Shown: positions 26,500 through 38,261 of the stretch, piece by piece
Layout of the letters: the number at the start of each line of letters is the position of its first letter
Numbering within the stretch: position 1 is the stretch's first letter
DNA from: Verticillium longisporum
Lineage: Eukaryota; Ascomycota; Sordariomycetes; Glomerellales; Plectosphaerellaceae
Assembly: GCA_019188255.1 (NCBI GenBank)
Contig: JAETXT010000006.1
Location: forward strand, 3,968,001 to 4,032,000
DNA length: 64,000 nucleotides
Direction of reading: 5' to 3'
Notes under the pieces: model-generated
What the model was told of the DNA's origin: nothing
The model's database searches: none
What the model saw: the letters and a program-made list of their open reading frames with translations, nothing else
Made by a program: the position numbers and the translations under genes

Positions 26500-29320
26500 T
26501 TCTAATAGAAATAGAGCTCCGTTAAGTTTATAAGCATTTTAGCTATTTATTAATTAAGAAACTATAGAATCTACTCTAAAGAGTAGACTACGATATAGAC
26601 TAGAACGCTTTAGAGCTAATGAATTACTTTTATTATTATTATTAAATTAAAGGGAAGTCTTTATAACGCTTTAAGTTCGCTTTAAGGTTAGATATTAATT
26701 TTAATTATAAGATTTTAATCGATATTATATATTTAAATAGAAAGCCTATTCTTTATATAATCGATACGAGTACTAGATTCTAATCTATAACTTTTATTCC
26801 TAATTTTATAGCTTATATAATATAAGAGGTACTTAAGAGGTATTAATTAGATATATACCTAAGCTCTCTAGATATCGTAACTATTAATACTAGAACTAAC
26901 TTCGCCTCTATAGAATTTAGGGTAGAGGTACGCCTCCTAGGTATAACCTATTATTAGATCTCTATAAAAGCTTATTAATTAATAAATAAGGTTAAGAGCT
27001 ATTATAAGCCGATACGTAGAGTATATAAGATCTTAAAGGCTAAATCTTATAATACGAGCCTAGAATCGCTATTCTAAGGAATAATTAAAGTAGTAAACGA
27101 TATCGCTAAGCCTAATAGTCTAATACTAATATTACTCGTATTTAGGGCTATACCTAGGATAACTATTAACTTAGTATTTATAGTAATTTAAGCATAATAC
27201 GCTAAAGCTATTAATAAAATAATAGCGGAATTATAGCGAATAGTCGCTAAGCGGAAGATTAATAATACGTTAAATATATATAATAGATTAAATATAAAAT
27301 AGTTATTACCGAGATCGCTAGAGCTAGGAAATAGCGTTCTTATATTCCGAGAATAAGAGAAATAGACTAGATTTTATAAAATTATATCGGTTATTAATAC
27401 GACGATTACGGTTAATATAATTAATAGCTTAATAGAGTTTAGAGGAATATATATTAAGCTATATAATAAATTACTAGATTAAGAGATTAGGGAGATAATT
27501 ATAGTCTAAACTCTAGAGGTATCTATATTAGAGGCCCTAGAATTATTTAATTATCTAGAGCTAATTTAGCTATATTAACGTAGAAGACCTAGGAAGTTAA
27601 TAATAATATATACCTAGAATCTACTATAAATAGTTTTTATAGATCGTAAGAATAATACGATTAAGGGTTTATAGATCGAACGTTAATTTATTATAAAGAA
27701 GGAATAATAAAGTTATAATTTAACTATTAAATTATATAATAAAGGTAGAATAACGACCCCTAGGAAGCTATTTAAGTAGTCCGATTAAGAGGAGATCGAC
27801 TCGCTTTTAATAATAGAATAATCGTACTAATTAGTAAATCCATAATCCCTAATACTAGGATCTTTAGATATTAGCTTATAAAAGAAGTAAAAGGACTCCC
27901 TTAAGCCCTATATAAGAAGTTAAGATTAATAGTTTAGGGGTATAGCGATTAGGAGAAGATAACTTTATTAACGTAATCGCCTACGATTATATAATATAGT
28001 TAACGATTAATCCTAATAATTATATTAACGTTATAAGAACGTAGCTAATAGCTAATATTCTAGGATATTAATTAAGCTTATATTTAGAGTATTATAGATC
28101 TATTATATAATATTCTATTACGTATCCCTAAAGAGCTATAATATAGATACCCTAATAATACCGTTTTCTATATCGTTAAGCTATTCTATAGAATTATAGA
28201 GTTAGGCTTCTATTAATTTATAACCTATTAGCGATATTATAGAGAGCGCTTAATAACGGTTCTAATAAGCTACGATCTATATCTCTTATTAATTAAAGTT
28301 AGAGAGAGCTTTAGATTAATCGGAATATAAATTAACGATACCCTAAACCTTAGAAAGCTTATATTTATAGAAAGGGAGTAAGTAGAGCTCTTAAGAACTA
28401 GCTTCTAAGCGAAGCCTATTTCTATCCTAAATACTAGTTTAGAGGGCGTCTTTAATAGTTATATTATTAAAATCGGAATTAATAATCTTAAGATTCTATA
28501 GAAAGGTTAAAGTAATCGATTAGAATAGGTAACCCTAGGGATATTAGATTTAAAGTAGTAATTTATTGCCTAGAGAGCTCGTAGAGTATATATAGCTTCT
28601 ACCTATTAACCTAAAATAGCTTTCGACTTCGCTATAACTTCCTAGGCTAAGAACCTAGAAAAGGACGATTTTAAATAGCTTAATAAATATATATAATAGT
28701 AGATCGATAATATAGACTATAGCTTAAATTATATATACCTCGATCTATTAACCGCTTAGCTATATATATTCGTTAATAGCTCTTTCGTTAATAATAAAGA
28801 TTTTAATTCTTAAATTAGATTTATTATCCTCTTTAATAATAAACATTCTTATAATTAGGAGAATATATTTATAATATATAATAATATTCTTTATTAATAA
28901 TCTATTAAATATAAATAGGTTATATATTTAGTTCTAATTAGCGAAATTTATAATATAGTTAATAGTTTTAATATAGTATATATCCTTAATAAATACTCTA
29001 GAAGATCTATAAATACTTAGATTTACTACTCTTATAAATAATTATCTATATTAATAGCTTCTCGCTCTATTAAAGCTTTATTTAATTAAGCGCGATTATA
29101 GAGAAATACTTAATAATAGATCTTATAGTATTATAGTAAAGCTATAAAGAATACGAAGTTAATAAAATTCGCTAGATCGTAGGAGGGGATAATCCTATAG
29201 ATATAATAATTAAAGGAGCTCTAAACTAAGTACTAGAAGCTCTTATAAGCTTTAACGAAATTATAATTAAGATTAAAAGTTAAATTAAATATTAAGAAAA
29301 GAATAATTAAAATATAAATA
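26500..29320 (+). pseudogene. Family C Copia polyprotein relic: integrase, RT, RNase H
   Basis: At 26515-26600 the frame reads VYKHFSYLLIKKL, recognisable as the integrase HRRFGHPS-type zinc finger with His to Tyr and Gly to Ser changes. The integrase core follows with IIDTSTRF (about 26757-26780) and NTRTNFAS. The reverse transcriptase catalytic box around 28331-28339 reads IND before TLNL, where TDD is expected. RNase H follows with FVNSSFVNNKD (about 28769-28800), an original DGSF with Asp to Asn. The ordered similarity to fungal Copia polyproteins is strong, and stops throughout make it non-functional. Confidence 0.82.
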
Positions 29321-30846
29321 TAATTAAAATTAATAACTCCTTAAAAATAGCCCGATTACTAAAATAGTAAAAATAGCTACCCCCCGATTACTAAACTAAT
29401 AAAATAAACAATCTACTATATAGCGATTAAGCCTTAGATTCTAATATCTCGGAATCTAAGTCTAATCGCTCTAAGGAGTCCTACTAAAGGTAGTTAAAGA
29501 GCCGCAGAGCTACGGCCCGCCTAGCCGCCTTATAATCGGTATTACTAAGACTATTAAAGTCTTTATTAAGGTCGTTACCCCCCTTAGTATCCTCCTCCTT
29601 AATAATCTATAATATACCCTTAATAATAGTACGCTATTTCTCTAGATCCTATAATTATATTATTAATTAATTATATAATTAGATAATTAGGGGAATAGAA
29701 AGGAATAGGAACTTATAGCTTAGTTCTTTTTATTATAAGCGGCTAAAAACTTTATAGTAAGCTTAAATATATTAATAGGATTAAAGATAATATTTATTAG
29801 AGCTATAGATATAGGAAATATAGATCGTAAGAGCTTATATTAGCTTATAAGAATACTTAGAGGTATATTTATAATAATAAGATCCCTTAAGATCGAGATT
29901 ATAATATACGCTTAAAGTACTAATTTTAGTTTATTTATTAGCGAGATAAGACTTAAAGTAACCTAGATAGGGAACCTTATAAATATTACTATATATATAC
30001 GCTATTTACTAGATTAATAGCTCCTATAATTAATACTAACTATATTCTTACGCTTAGCTACTCTCTTAGCCTTAGGGGGCTTAGGCGTAGGGGTCTTATA
30101 CTTAGGAGGTATTATTATAGCTAGAACGAGAAAGAAAACGAATAAGTAGGAGTAGTAAAAATAAGTTTTTTTTAATTATACGAGTATTATTTATATATAT
30201 TAAGCTAGCCTATAAAAGTTAAAGAAATCGATATAAAGAGAGAGAAAAGTTAATAGAATAGAGTTACTAAAACTTATTAATAAGATATATAGATCTTCTA
30301 TAGAACTTATTTAATTAAAGCGGTTTAATCCTATTATTCTTATTAAATAATAGTTTAATTTATTAGGAATTATTCTAGTAGATTCTACGAAAAGCTAATA
30401 ATTATTCTATTATATTCTATTAATATATTAAGGATTTAGAGGCCTTAGGAGTATATATTTAGTAATTATAAGAGTACTATATATTAATAGATTCTAATTT
30501 ATTTCCTTTATTTCTAGGATTTAGAGGCCTATTCCTATTATTTAAACTATAATTTAGTTTATTTCCTTAGAGAGCTATTTATAAATAATACTATTACTCT
30601 AAGGCGCTAGGAACTAGAGGCCTAACGTTTATAGGAATAGTAAGCTTAAGCTAAATTTTCCTTATTTCTAATTATTATTTCCTATTATTTCCTATTATTA
30701 GGTTATTTACTTTAAGACTAGAAGAGTAGATCTAACGTATTAGAGACTAGAGAATTATAGGCGTATTAGAGTAGCTATTAACCTTAGCGATAGCTCCTAA
30801 TATTAGTTCTTACGGCTATTCTATTTATAAAGAAAAGAAGAGCTAA
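29320..30846. other. 3' tail of element C, no recognised domain
   Basis: About 1.5 kb between the end of RNase H and the 3' LTR of C. It has a small island of higher GC near 29500-29530 and a purine-rich tract just before the LTR. No protein domain or RNA gene was recognised on either strand. Confidence 0.6.
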
Positions 30847-31117
30847 TATTAAATTAATATTAGGGAACTCTATAATTAGGATAGTAATATCTAGGATATC
30901 TAGGATCCACTACTCTCAGGAGCACGTAAACTATAACTTACATGATCGCTAAGAGCAGATAGGTATATCTAACTCATATAGGTAGCAGTAACTTAGATAA
31001 GAATTAATCAAGAATCAACTATTATAAGACTTATTAGATACCCTACCTATTCAGAGCTCGCAAGCATAGCGGAAGTACTAGATTAGGGTTTATATAAGCA
31101 GTGAAGCCCTCTTAATA
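30847..31117 (+). repeat. 3' LTR of element C
   Basis: 271 bp, followed by the GAAGC duplication at 31118-31122. It retains many CpA and TpG sites that are mutated in the 5' copy, so the two LTRs were hit unequally. Confidence 0.9.
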
Positions 31118-32152
31118 GAAGCTCTTTAAAGAAAATATATCTATTAACGTCTATTATTATATCGCTAAATACTTAGTATATTAAGGGATTTAAGTACTTT
31201 AATATAGATTATATAGGAAGCTATAATCGCTATTACTCCTATCCTATCCTTTCTAAGAAATATCTTTAGACTTTATTATAAGCTTAAGCCCTATATTAAA
31301 GGATAATAGCCTAGAATACGATTTTATCTTTATAATCGTAGACCGATTTATAAAGGCTATTTAGTTCTTAGCTAGATATAAGATATTAATAGCTATTAGC
31401 TTAAATACGATCCTCTATAAGGAAATAGAGTATAGGGTTAGGAGCCTAGAGGGTATAATAAATAATAGAGATAAACTCCTTATAAGTAAATTCTAGGAGG
31501 CATTCTATTAAGAGAGAGCGATTTAGCGCTACCTCTCTATTATTTATTACCCTTAAATAGATAAGTAAATAGAGAGAACTTATTAAATACTAGAAAAATA
31601 CTTTTATTATATTAATAATTAAGCGCTAAAAGAGTAATTATATTACTTAAAAGAAGTAAAATTCTTATATAATAATAATATATATAGTATTATTAACGTC
31701 TCCCTATTTAAAGCCCTATATAAGTATTACCCTAGAATAGTTAACTATATAGCTTTAAGATAGGATATAAAGGTCTAGGGTATAAGGGAAAGGATTAAGA
31801 AGATTACGATTATTCGCTAAATAATTAATAAAAATTAATAATATATAATATATATTTAAGCTTTCTATTACGATAAGAAATATATACTAAAAATATTTAA
31901 TATCGGGGATATTATAGGACTCTCTATTAAGAACTTCCGATTTAAAGCGAACTAGAAGCTAATATTATAATATATCTAAGTCTAGATTATAGAATAAGTA
32001 AATAAATAAACTTATTATATAATACTCCCTAAGATTTACTTTAAAATATATAATATCTTCTTTATCTCTTCTTTAAAGCTATAATATAATCGCTAAATCG
32101 ATATTATATAATTAGCTTACCTCCTTATATTAAAGGATAAATAAGATAAATA

Positions 32153-32268
32153 GGAAATCGAAGATATTATATCCTATAAAGAGGATTAAAGGTAAAGGTT
32201 CTATTTAGTAAAATAAGCTAAATAGCTAATAGAATATAATACCTAAGAACTTAAAAGCTATTTTAAAA
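32153..32268 (+). pseudogene. Chromodomain relic of family A (A5)
   Basis: The frame reads EIEDIISYKED, then FYLVK, then IEYNT and ELKSYF. This matches the order of a chromodomain (EVE-IL, YLVKWKGY, EYNTWEP-EN-L). The expected Trp codons (TGG) appear as TAG or TAA, as RIP predicts. It sits at the C-terminal end of integrase, as in chromoviruses. Confidence 0.75.
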
Positions 32269-34326
32269 GTATAATATAAACCTTAAAAAGGTATTAAAAG
32301 TATTAAAAGTATAAATATAAATAATAAAATAAGTAATTAAAATCTTAAATTAATTATTAATAAATTATTATATAAGAAAAATAAGGAAATAAAAAATAAA
32401 ACTCTAATATTAAGCTTTAATAATATTATTAATATATTAATTAAATAATATAATAGTACTTTATAATTATTATTATTAAGATATTAATTCCTTTTTATCC
32501 TTATTTAAATAAAAGAAATATTATTCTAAATTATCTATTTTAATTAAACCCTTAATAATTAATTTATTAATATTCTTCTTATTATTATTATTATTACTTT
32601 CTTTATTATTATTAATAATTTATATAGTCTTCTAAAGAATCGATTAAATTCTCTTTATTAAATAGCTAGAGGCTAGAGCTAGAATAGAGCGCTTAGCTAA
32701 CCCTTTTAGGGTAATAATAGCTTTAGAAATAGGAGTTCGAGCTATTAATATTTCCTTAAGAGCCTTAGAATTATTAATAATATAATAGAGCTCTTCTTAA
32801 GCTTTACGGATATAGGCCTTAATATTAGCTACCTTTTTCTCCTTAATAGCTATAAGCTTAATAGCCTTCTCCGCTACTTTACGCTCCTCTACCTTTTTCT
32901 TTTTTATAATTATAGCCTCCTGCTTAATAATAGTATTCTCTTTCTCGTTTATAATAGAAGCTATAATAATATTAATATTCTTTAAAATATAAGAAGATAA
33001 TTAGTTAATAAAGGTATAACTTAAGTAATAAGCGCTTTAATAGCGCGAATAAATAGGATTATTATTATTAAAGGTATTTATTAATAGATCGATAAGCTTA
33101 AGGTTAATAGGAAGTTGAGGGTAGCCGTAGACTAGCTTAATCGTATCCTTATTATTTAAAGGGTAATTATATAGATTAATATATAAATAGAAGAGCGTAA
33201 ATTCGAGAATATTAGCCTCTTAATAGTAAATAATATACTTAAATTAATAAATAATAATAGCTTCTTTAAAGGCTTTATAATCTAAAGGCTAAACTTATTA
33301 AAGAAGACTTAATTAATAAAGGGATATAAAATAAAGGGCTAGGAAATTTATAGATTAGCGAAGCTAGAGAGATAATAATAAGTATATAGAGGATATCTTA
33401 ATAAATAGATATTATATAATTAATAAAAGGGAACCTAAAAATTCAGGTATAACTTATAATATTATAGAAATAGCTATTATTAATTAAATCGATAATGATT
33501 TCTAATATTTTCTTAAAATATTTAATTACTTTAATAAGGTAGGAGAGATAATAAATATATTACTTCGATAAATAATTATATAAGGTTATATTCTTAATAA
33601 TATATATTTAATTATAAACCTCCTATTAAATAAATTAAATAACCCTATAAAGGGGCTTAAGGATCTATAATTATTAGCTAATATAATTAAAAGCTTTAGC
33701 GAACTTATAATAAAATAAGCGCTTTTATTAAACTTATAAATAATATATTTAATATTAGAATAATTAACTATATATTTAATATCTAGCTAAGAAGCGAGTT
33801 TACTAAAATAGTATTTATATAAAGGGTTCCCGGCCTTAGTATTAAGAAGCTAGCGATTATAGGCTTAGGCTAATTAAGGATTACATAAATATATTTTATC
33901 GAAGCGAAAAGTAATATCTAATATAATAACGATTAAATAAAGAGATTAAAGTAATTAAGGGTAAATATAGGATTAAATAGATAAAATAGGAATATAATAA
34001 ATTATAATAATATCGATTATTAAAGAGAAGCTAAGGATAATAAGATCTAAGAGAGTTATAGGTATAATAGAGAGAACCTTATAAGATAAATATAATAAAC
34101 TATTACCTATAAATCGATAATAAGGATTATTCTATATTACTATTTACTTCTAAGCTATTATTATTATTATTATTATTATTATAATTTCTACGATATATCT
34201 AACCTAGCTCTATATTATAGCTATACTTAGAAATAAGGCCTTATAAGTAATATACGCTAGGGCACTAAGATATATTAGCGAAGGCATTACGAGTTCTAAG
34301 GACTAGACCTCTAGGAGGGGAGGTAA

Positions 34327-34524
34327 TATAAGGAGTTAGACGTTAAGAATCTAACCCTTATTCGTATTATCGTAGATACTTTAACGATAAGCCCTAGTTT
34401 AAAAAGGAGAAGTCGAGGCTATACTCGATAGCCCCGATAAGTTAAAGTTAATATAATAGCTTACCGATTATTCGCTAATCTAATTACTTTCCCTAATCTA
34501 GGCCCTTAGGCCTATACCTTTATA
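34327..34524 (+). repeat. Family A LTR (3' LTR of A5)
   Basis: 198 bp, TATAAGGAG...CCTTTATA, in plus orientation and preceded by the AGGAGGGGAGG polypurine tract. Confidence 0.88.
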
Positions 34525-36354
34525 TTAGCTAACCCTTTTAGAGTAATAATAGCCTTAGAAATAGGAGTTCGAGGTATTAATATTTCCTTAAGAGCTTTTA
34601 AACTATTAATAATATAGTAGAATTCCTCTTAAGCTTTATAGATATAAACCTTAATATTAATTATTTTCTTTTCCTTAATAGTTATAAGCTTAGTAGCTTT
34701 CTCTATTACTTTATATTCCTTTACCTCCTTCTTCTTTATAATTATAGCTTCTTTCTTAATAATAATATTCTCTTTCTTATTTATAATAGAGGTTATAATA
34801 ATTTTAATATTCTTTAAGATATAATAAGATAATAATTAGCTAATAAAGGTATAGCTTAAGTAATAAGCGCTTTAAAGATATAAGCGGATAGGATTATTAT
34901 TATTAAAGGTATTTATTAATAAATCGATAAGCTTAAAATTAATAGGAAGATTTAAATAATTATAGATTAATTTAATTATATTTTTATTATCTAGAAAGTA
35001 ATTATATAAATTAATATATAAATAGAAGAAAGTAAATTCGAGAATATTAACCTCTTAATAATAAATAATATATCTAGGTTAATAAATAATAATAGCTTCT
35101 TTAAGGGCTTTACGATTTAAAGGCTAAACCTATTAAAGAAAACTTAATTAATAAAAGGATATAAAATAAATAACTAAGAAACTTATAAATTAATCAAATT
35201 AAAGAAATAATAATAAATATATAAAGGATATCTTAATAAATATATATTATATAATTAATAAAAGGGAACCTAGAAATATAAATATAATCTATAATATTAT
35301 AGAAATAGCTATTATTAATTAAATCGATAATAATTTCCGATATTTTCTTAAAATATTTAATTACTTTAGTAAAGCAAGAGAGATAATAAGCGTACTATTT
35401 AGAGGAATAATTATATAGAATTATACCCTTAATAATATATATTTAGCTATAAACCTCTTATTAAATAAATTAAATAATTCTATAAAAGGGCTTAAGGATC
35501 TATAATTATTAGCTAATCTAACTAAAATATTAAGCGAATTTATAATAGAGTAAGCGCTTTTATCGAATTTATATATAATATATTTAATATTAGAACGTCT
35601 AGCTATATACTTAATATCTAGCTAGGAGGCGAGCTTATTAAAATAATACTTATAAGGGGGATTATTAGCTTTAATATTAAAGAGGTAGTAATTATAGACC
35701 TAGGTAAGCTAGGGATTATATAAATATATTTTATTAAAATAGAGAATAATATCTAATATAATAACGATTAAATATAATAATTAATATAATTAAGGATAAA
35801 TATAGAATTAAATAGATAAAGTAAGAATATAATAATTATAATAATATCGATTATTAGAAGGAAGCTAGGAATAGCGAAATCTAAGAGAGTTATAAATATA
35901 ATAGAGAGAACCTTATAAGATAAATATAATAAATTATTACCTCTAACTTAATAATAAGGACTATTCTATATTATTATTTATTTCTAAGCTATTATTAATA
36001 TTATTATTATTATAATTTCTATAACGTATTTAACTTAACTCTATATTATAACTATATTAAAGGATAAGGCTCTATAAATAATATATATTAAGGTAATAAG
36101 ACGTATTAGCGAAGGTATTATAAGTTCTAGGGACTAGACCTCTAGGAGGGGAGGTAATATAAGGAGTTAGATATTAAGAACGGTACCCTTATTCGTATTA
36201 TCGTAAATACTTTAGCGATAAGCCTAAGTTTAAAAAGAGAAATCGAGGCTATATTTAATAGTCTCGATAAATTAAAGTTAATATAATAACTTATTAATTA
36301 TTCGTTAATCTAGTTACTTTCCCTAATCTAGGCCCTTAGCCTAATACTTTTATA
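34525..36354 (+). mobile_element. Family A fragment A6 (tail plus 3' LTR)
   Basis: Starts abruptly at the point equivalent to about 32695 of A5. It contains only the non-pol tail with the antisense Lys/Glu-rich frame, the polypurine tract (about 36144-36157) and a 197-bp LTR (36158-36354). Two tails in direct succession, each ending in an LTR, suggest unequal exchange or an abutting truncated copy. Confidence 0.8.
36158..36354 (+). repeat. Family A LTR (A6)
   Basis: 197 bp, plus orientation. Its last bases coincide with or abut the first bases of the family B LTR. Confidence 0.85.
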
Positions 36355-38064
36355 GTAGTATTCGCCTAGGGCTTCTAGTAGTTACTTAATACTAGGTAGC
36401 CTATGCCCTAGTACCTCCTATAGCTTAGTTCTAGGTACCCTCCTACCCTAGAAAGTAGCTTCCTAATATATATACCTTTCTTTTTCTTAGACCCTTAACC
36501 CTTAATAGGTTATATATCCTTTTATATATTATGTAATATCGTTAATATTATAATTTTTATATTATTATTAATAGCTTTATTTCCTCTGTTTAATATATTA
36601 TTATTATTTATTTTAAATACGGTTTACTCTTTTATAATAAATATTATTTTTATTAAACTATTTAATAATATTAAACTATAATCGCTCGTCCTTAGCTTTT
36701 TACTTATATCGACCGCTTAATTAATAAATCGAACCTCTATTCTTAATAGTTTAATATTATTAATCTACTAGAACGGGATTATTATCTTTAATTCCATTAT
36801 TCGATAATCCTACCCCCTATTAACCTTAATACCCTAGAGGTATAATAGGAGAAGAAGGTAATAGTAATAAGTATTCTTTCCTTTACTATTAATCCTAGCC
36901 TCCTCGATCGCTTTAAAAATAGAGGTTAAAATATAAAAGATTAAGATTTTTATAGATTATAGAATATAATTAATCGAAGAATTCTTAAGGTCTTATTAGA
37001 TATTATTATAGATCTTATTTATAAGCTTTATAGGATTAAAATTAATAATTTTCTAACCCTTTTTATTTATTTAGCTTATATTTAAACCCTCTAATATTAC
37101 TTCTTAGAGATCTATAATATTAATTTATTTATATTTATTTATATACTCTTTAATAATATTTATAATTAATATTTTACTTTATTCGAGAAACATATTATAA
37201 TAAAGGTCTTTAATTAATATAATATTATAGCTAATATTACCTATAAGGATAATAGTTAAGAATCTACTTTTAATTCTATAATTATTATATAAAATATTAA
37301 TAATAGAAGCTAGAAAAAGGGTAATTCTATATTTATTATTATTTTAAATATTAATAAGAAGTATCCTATTTACTTTTATTATTTTTAAGAAAATAAGGAA
37401 TTATTTAATTATACCCCCTTTATTTATTTCCTTATTAAGAAGAATATATTATTAAAATAGCTTAATAAAGTCTATAATAAGGCTATTAAGGCTATTAGGG
37501 CTTATTATTATAATACCTCTTATTAAAGCTCTTCTAATAATATTAATAAGTAAATTATTATTACCTCCTCTAATATTACTCGCTAAGACTCTATTACTTA
37601 TTTAGTAATATCTTATTATATTTCTTTAATAGCTAGGATTTATAGCTAAGATATAATTCTCCTCGATTTAGGTAATAACGTTAATATATTTAATAACCTT
37701 ATTTAATTCTTAATATATATTAAGAATACTTTACTCCTTAAGATTAACGTAGTTAATAGTTAAGCTAGTAAGCCCTTTAATATCGGGAGTATATTCTTCT
37801 AAGTCTAGGACCTTATAGGTCCTATTAAGGCTATCGATTAGATTATTTACGATATTAGATATCTCCTTAGAAACCCTATAAACGTACTATTACTAGGCCT
37901 TCTAAGTTATTTAGGGATTAAATACGATTTCTATACTAAGTCTATAATATATACTTAATACTATTTAATTAACGAGAACTATTTAGGAATAGGGTATTAT
38001 AGTAATACTAACTTTTATCTTTATTAACCTTCTTATTAAGATTATTTATAGTATAGGTATTATT
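36351..38064 (+). mobile_element. Family B Copia fragment B1 (5' LTR, gag, protease)
   Basis: Begins with a 5' LTR (about 36351-36499) nearly identical to the reverse complement of 41821-41968. Gag-side sequence follows, then an aspartic protease relic at 37662-37698 reading LDLGNNVNIFNN, where LDSGAT-type sequence is usual (TCA to TTA gives Ser to Leu, a CpA change). It is cut at 38064 by the family A LTR of A4, upstream of the integrase core. Confidence 0.78.
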
Positions 38065-38261
38065 TATAAAGGTATTAGGCTAAGGGCCTAGATTAGGGAA
38101 AGTAATTAGATTAGCGAATAATCGGTAAGCTATTATATTAACTTTAACTTATCGAGGCTATCGAGTATAGCCTCGACTTCTCCTTTTAAACTTAGGCTTA
38201 TTATTAAAGCATCTACGATAACGTAAATAGGGGTTAGGTTCTTAACGTCTAACTCCTTATA
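38065..38261 (-). repeat. Family A LTR (3' LTR of A4)
   Basis: 197 bp, TATAAAGGTA...CTCCTTATA, with the polypurine tract on its inner (right) side. Confidence 0.9.

Larger units (their letters stand above)
13833..31117 (+). mobile_element. Family C Copia retrotransposon carrying nested element D
   Basis: LTRs of exactly 271 bp (13833-14103 and 30847-31117) are flanked by GAAGC duplications. Removing nested D and one CTTAA copy leaves about 7.48 kb, a normal Copia size. Domain order on the plus strand is gag-side region (24.1-26.0 kb), integrase (26.5-27.3 kb), then reverse transcriptase and RNase H (27.9-29.3 kb); integrase before reverse transcriptase is diagnostic of Copia/Ty1. A purine-rich AAAGAAAAGAAGAG tract precedes the 3' LTR. 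A 1.5-kb tail (29.3-30.8 kb) shows no recognisable domain. All frames are RIP-broken. Confidence 0.9.
31118..34524 (+). mobile_element. Family A copy A5, right part with 3' LTR
   Basis: Continues the A copy interrupted by C. The integrase reads VDRF (about 31338), then NNRDKLL and IERTY, from D, SDRDKLF and TERTNQ-type motifs. A chromodomain relic at 32153-32268 reads EIEDIISYKED, YLVK and IEYNT. The 2-kb tail and polypurine tract (about 34311-34326) lead into the LTR. This is the clearest evidence that family A is a chromovirus. Confidence 0.85.

Noticed and set aside
29480..29530. GC-richer island in the tail of C as a possible small RNA gene
   Set aside because: No tRNA or other RNA fold with conserved features could be recognised; low CpA content alone may explain why it resisted RIP.
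34150..34185. ATT trinucleotide run as a microsatellite of interest
   Set aside because: Runs of AAT/ATT recur at matching positions of the family A tails and are explained by element sequence plus AT-biased mutation.
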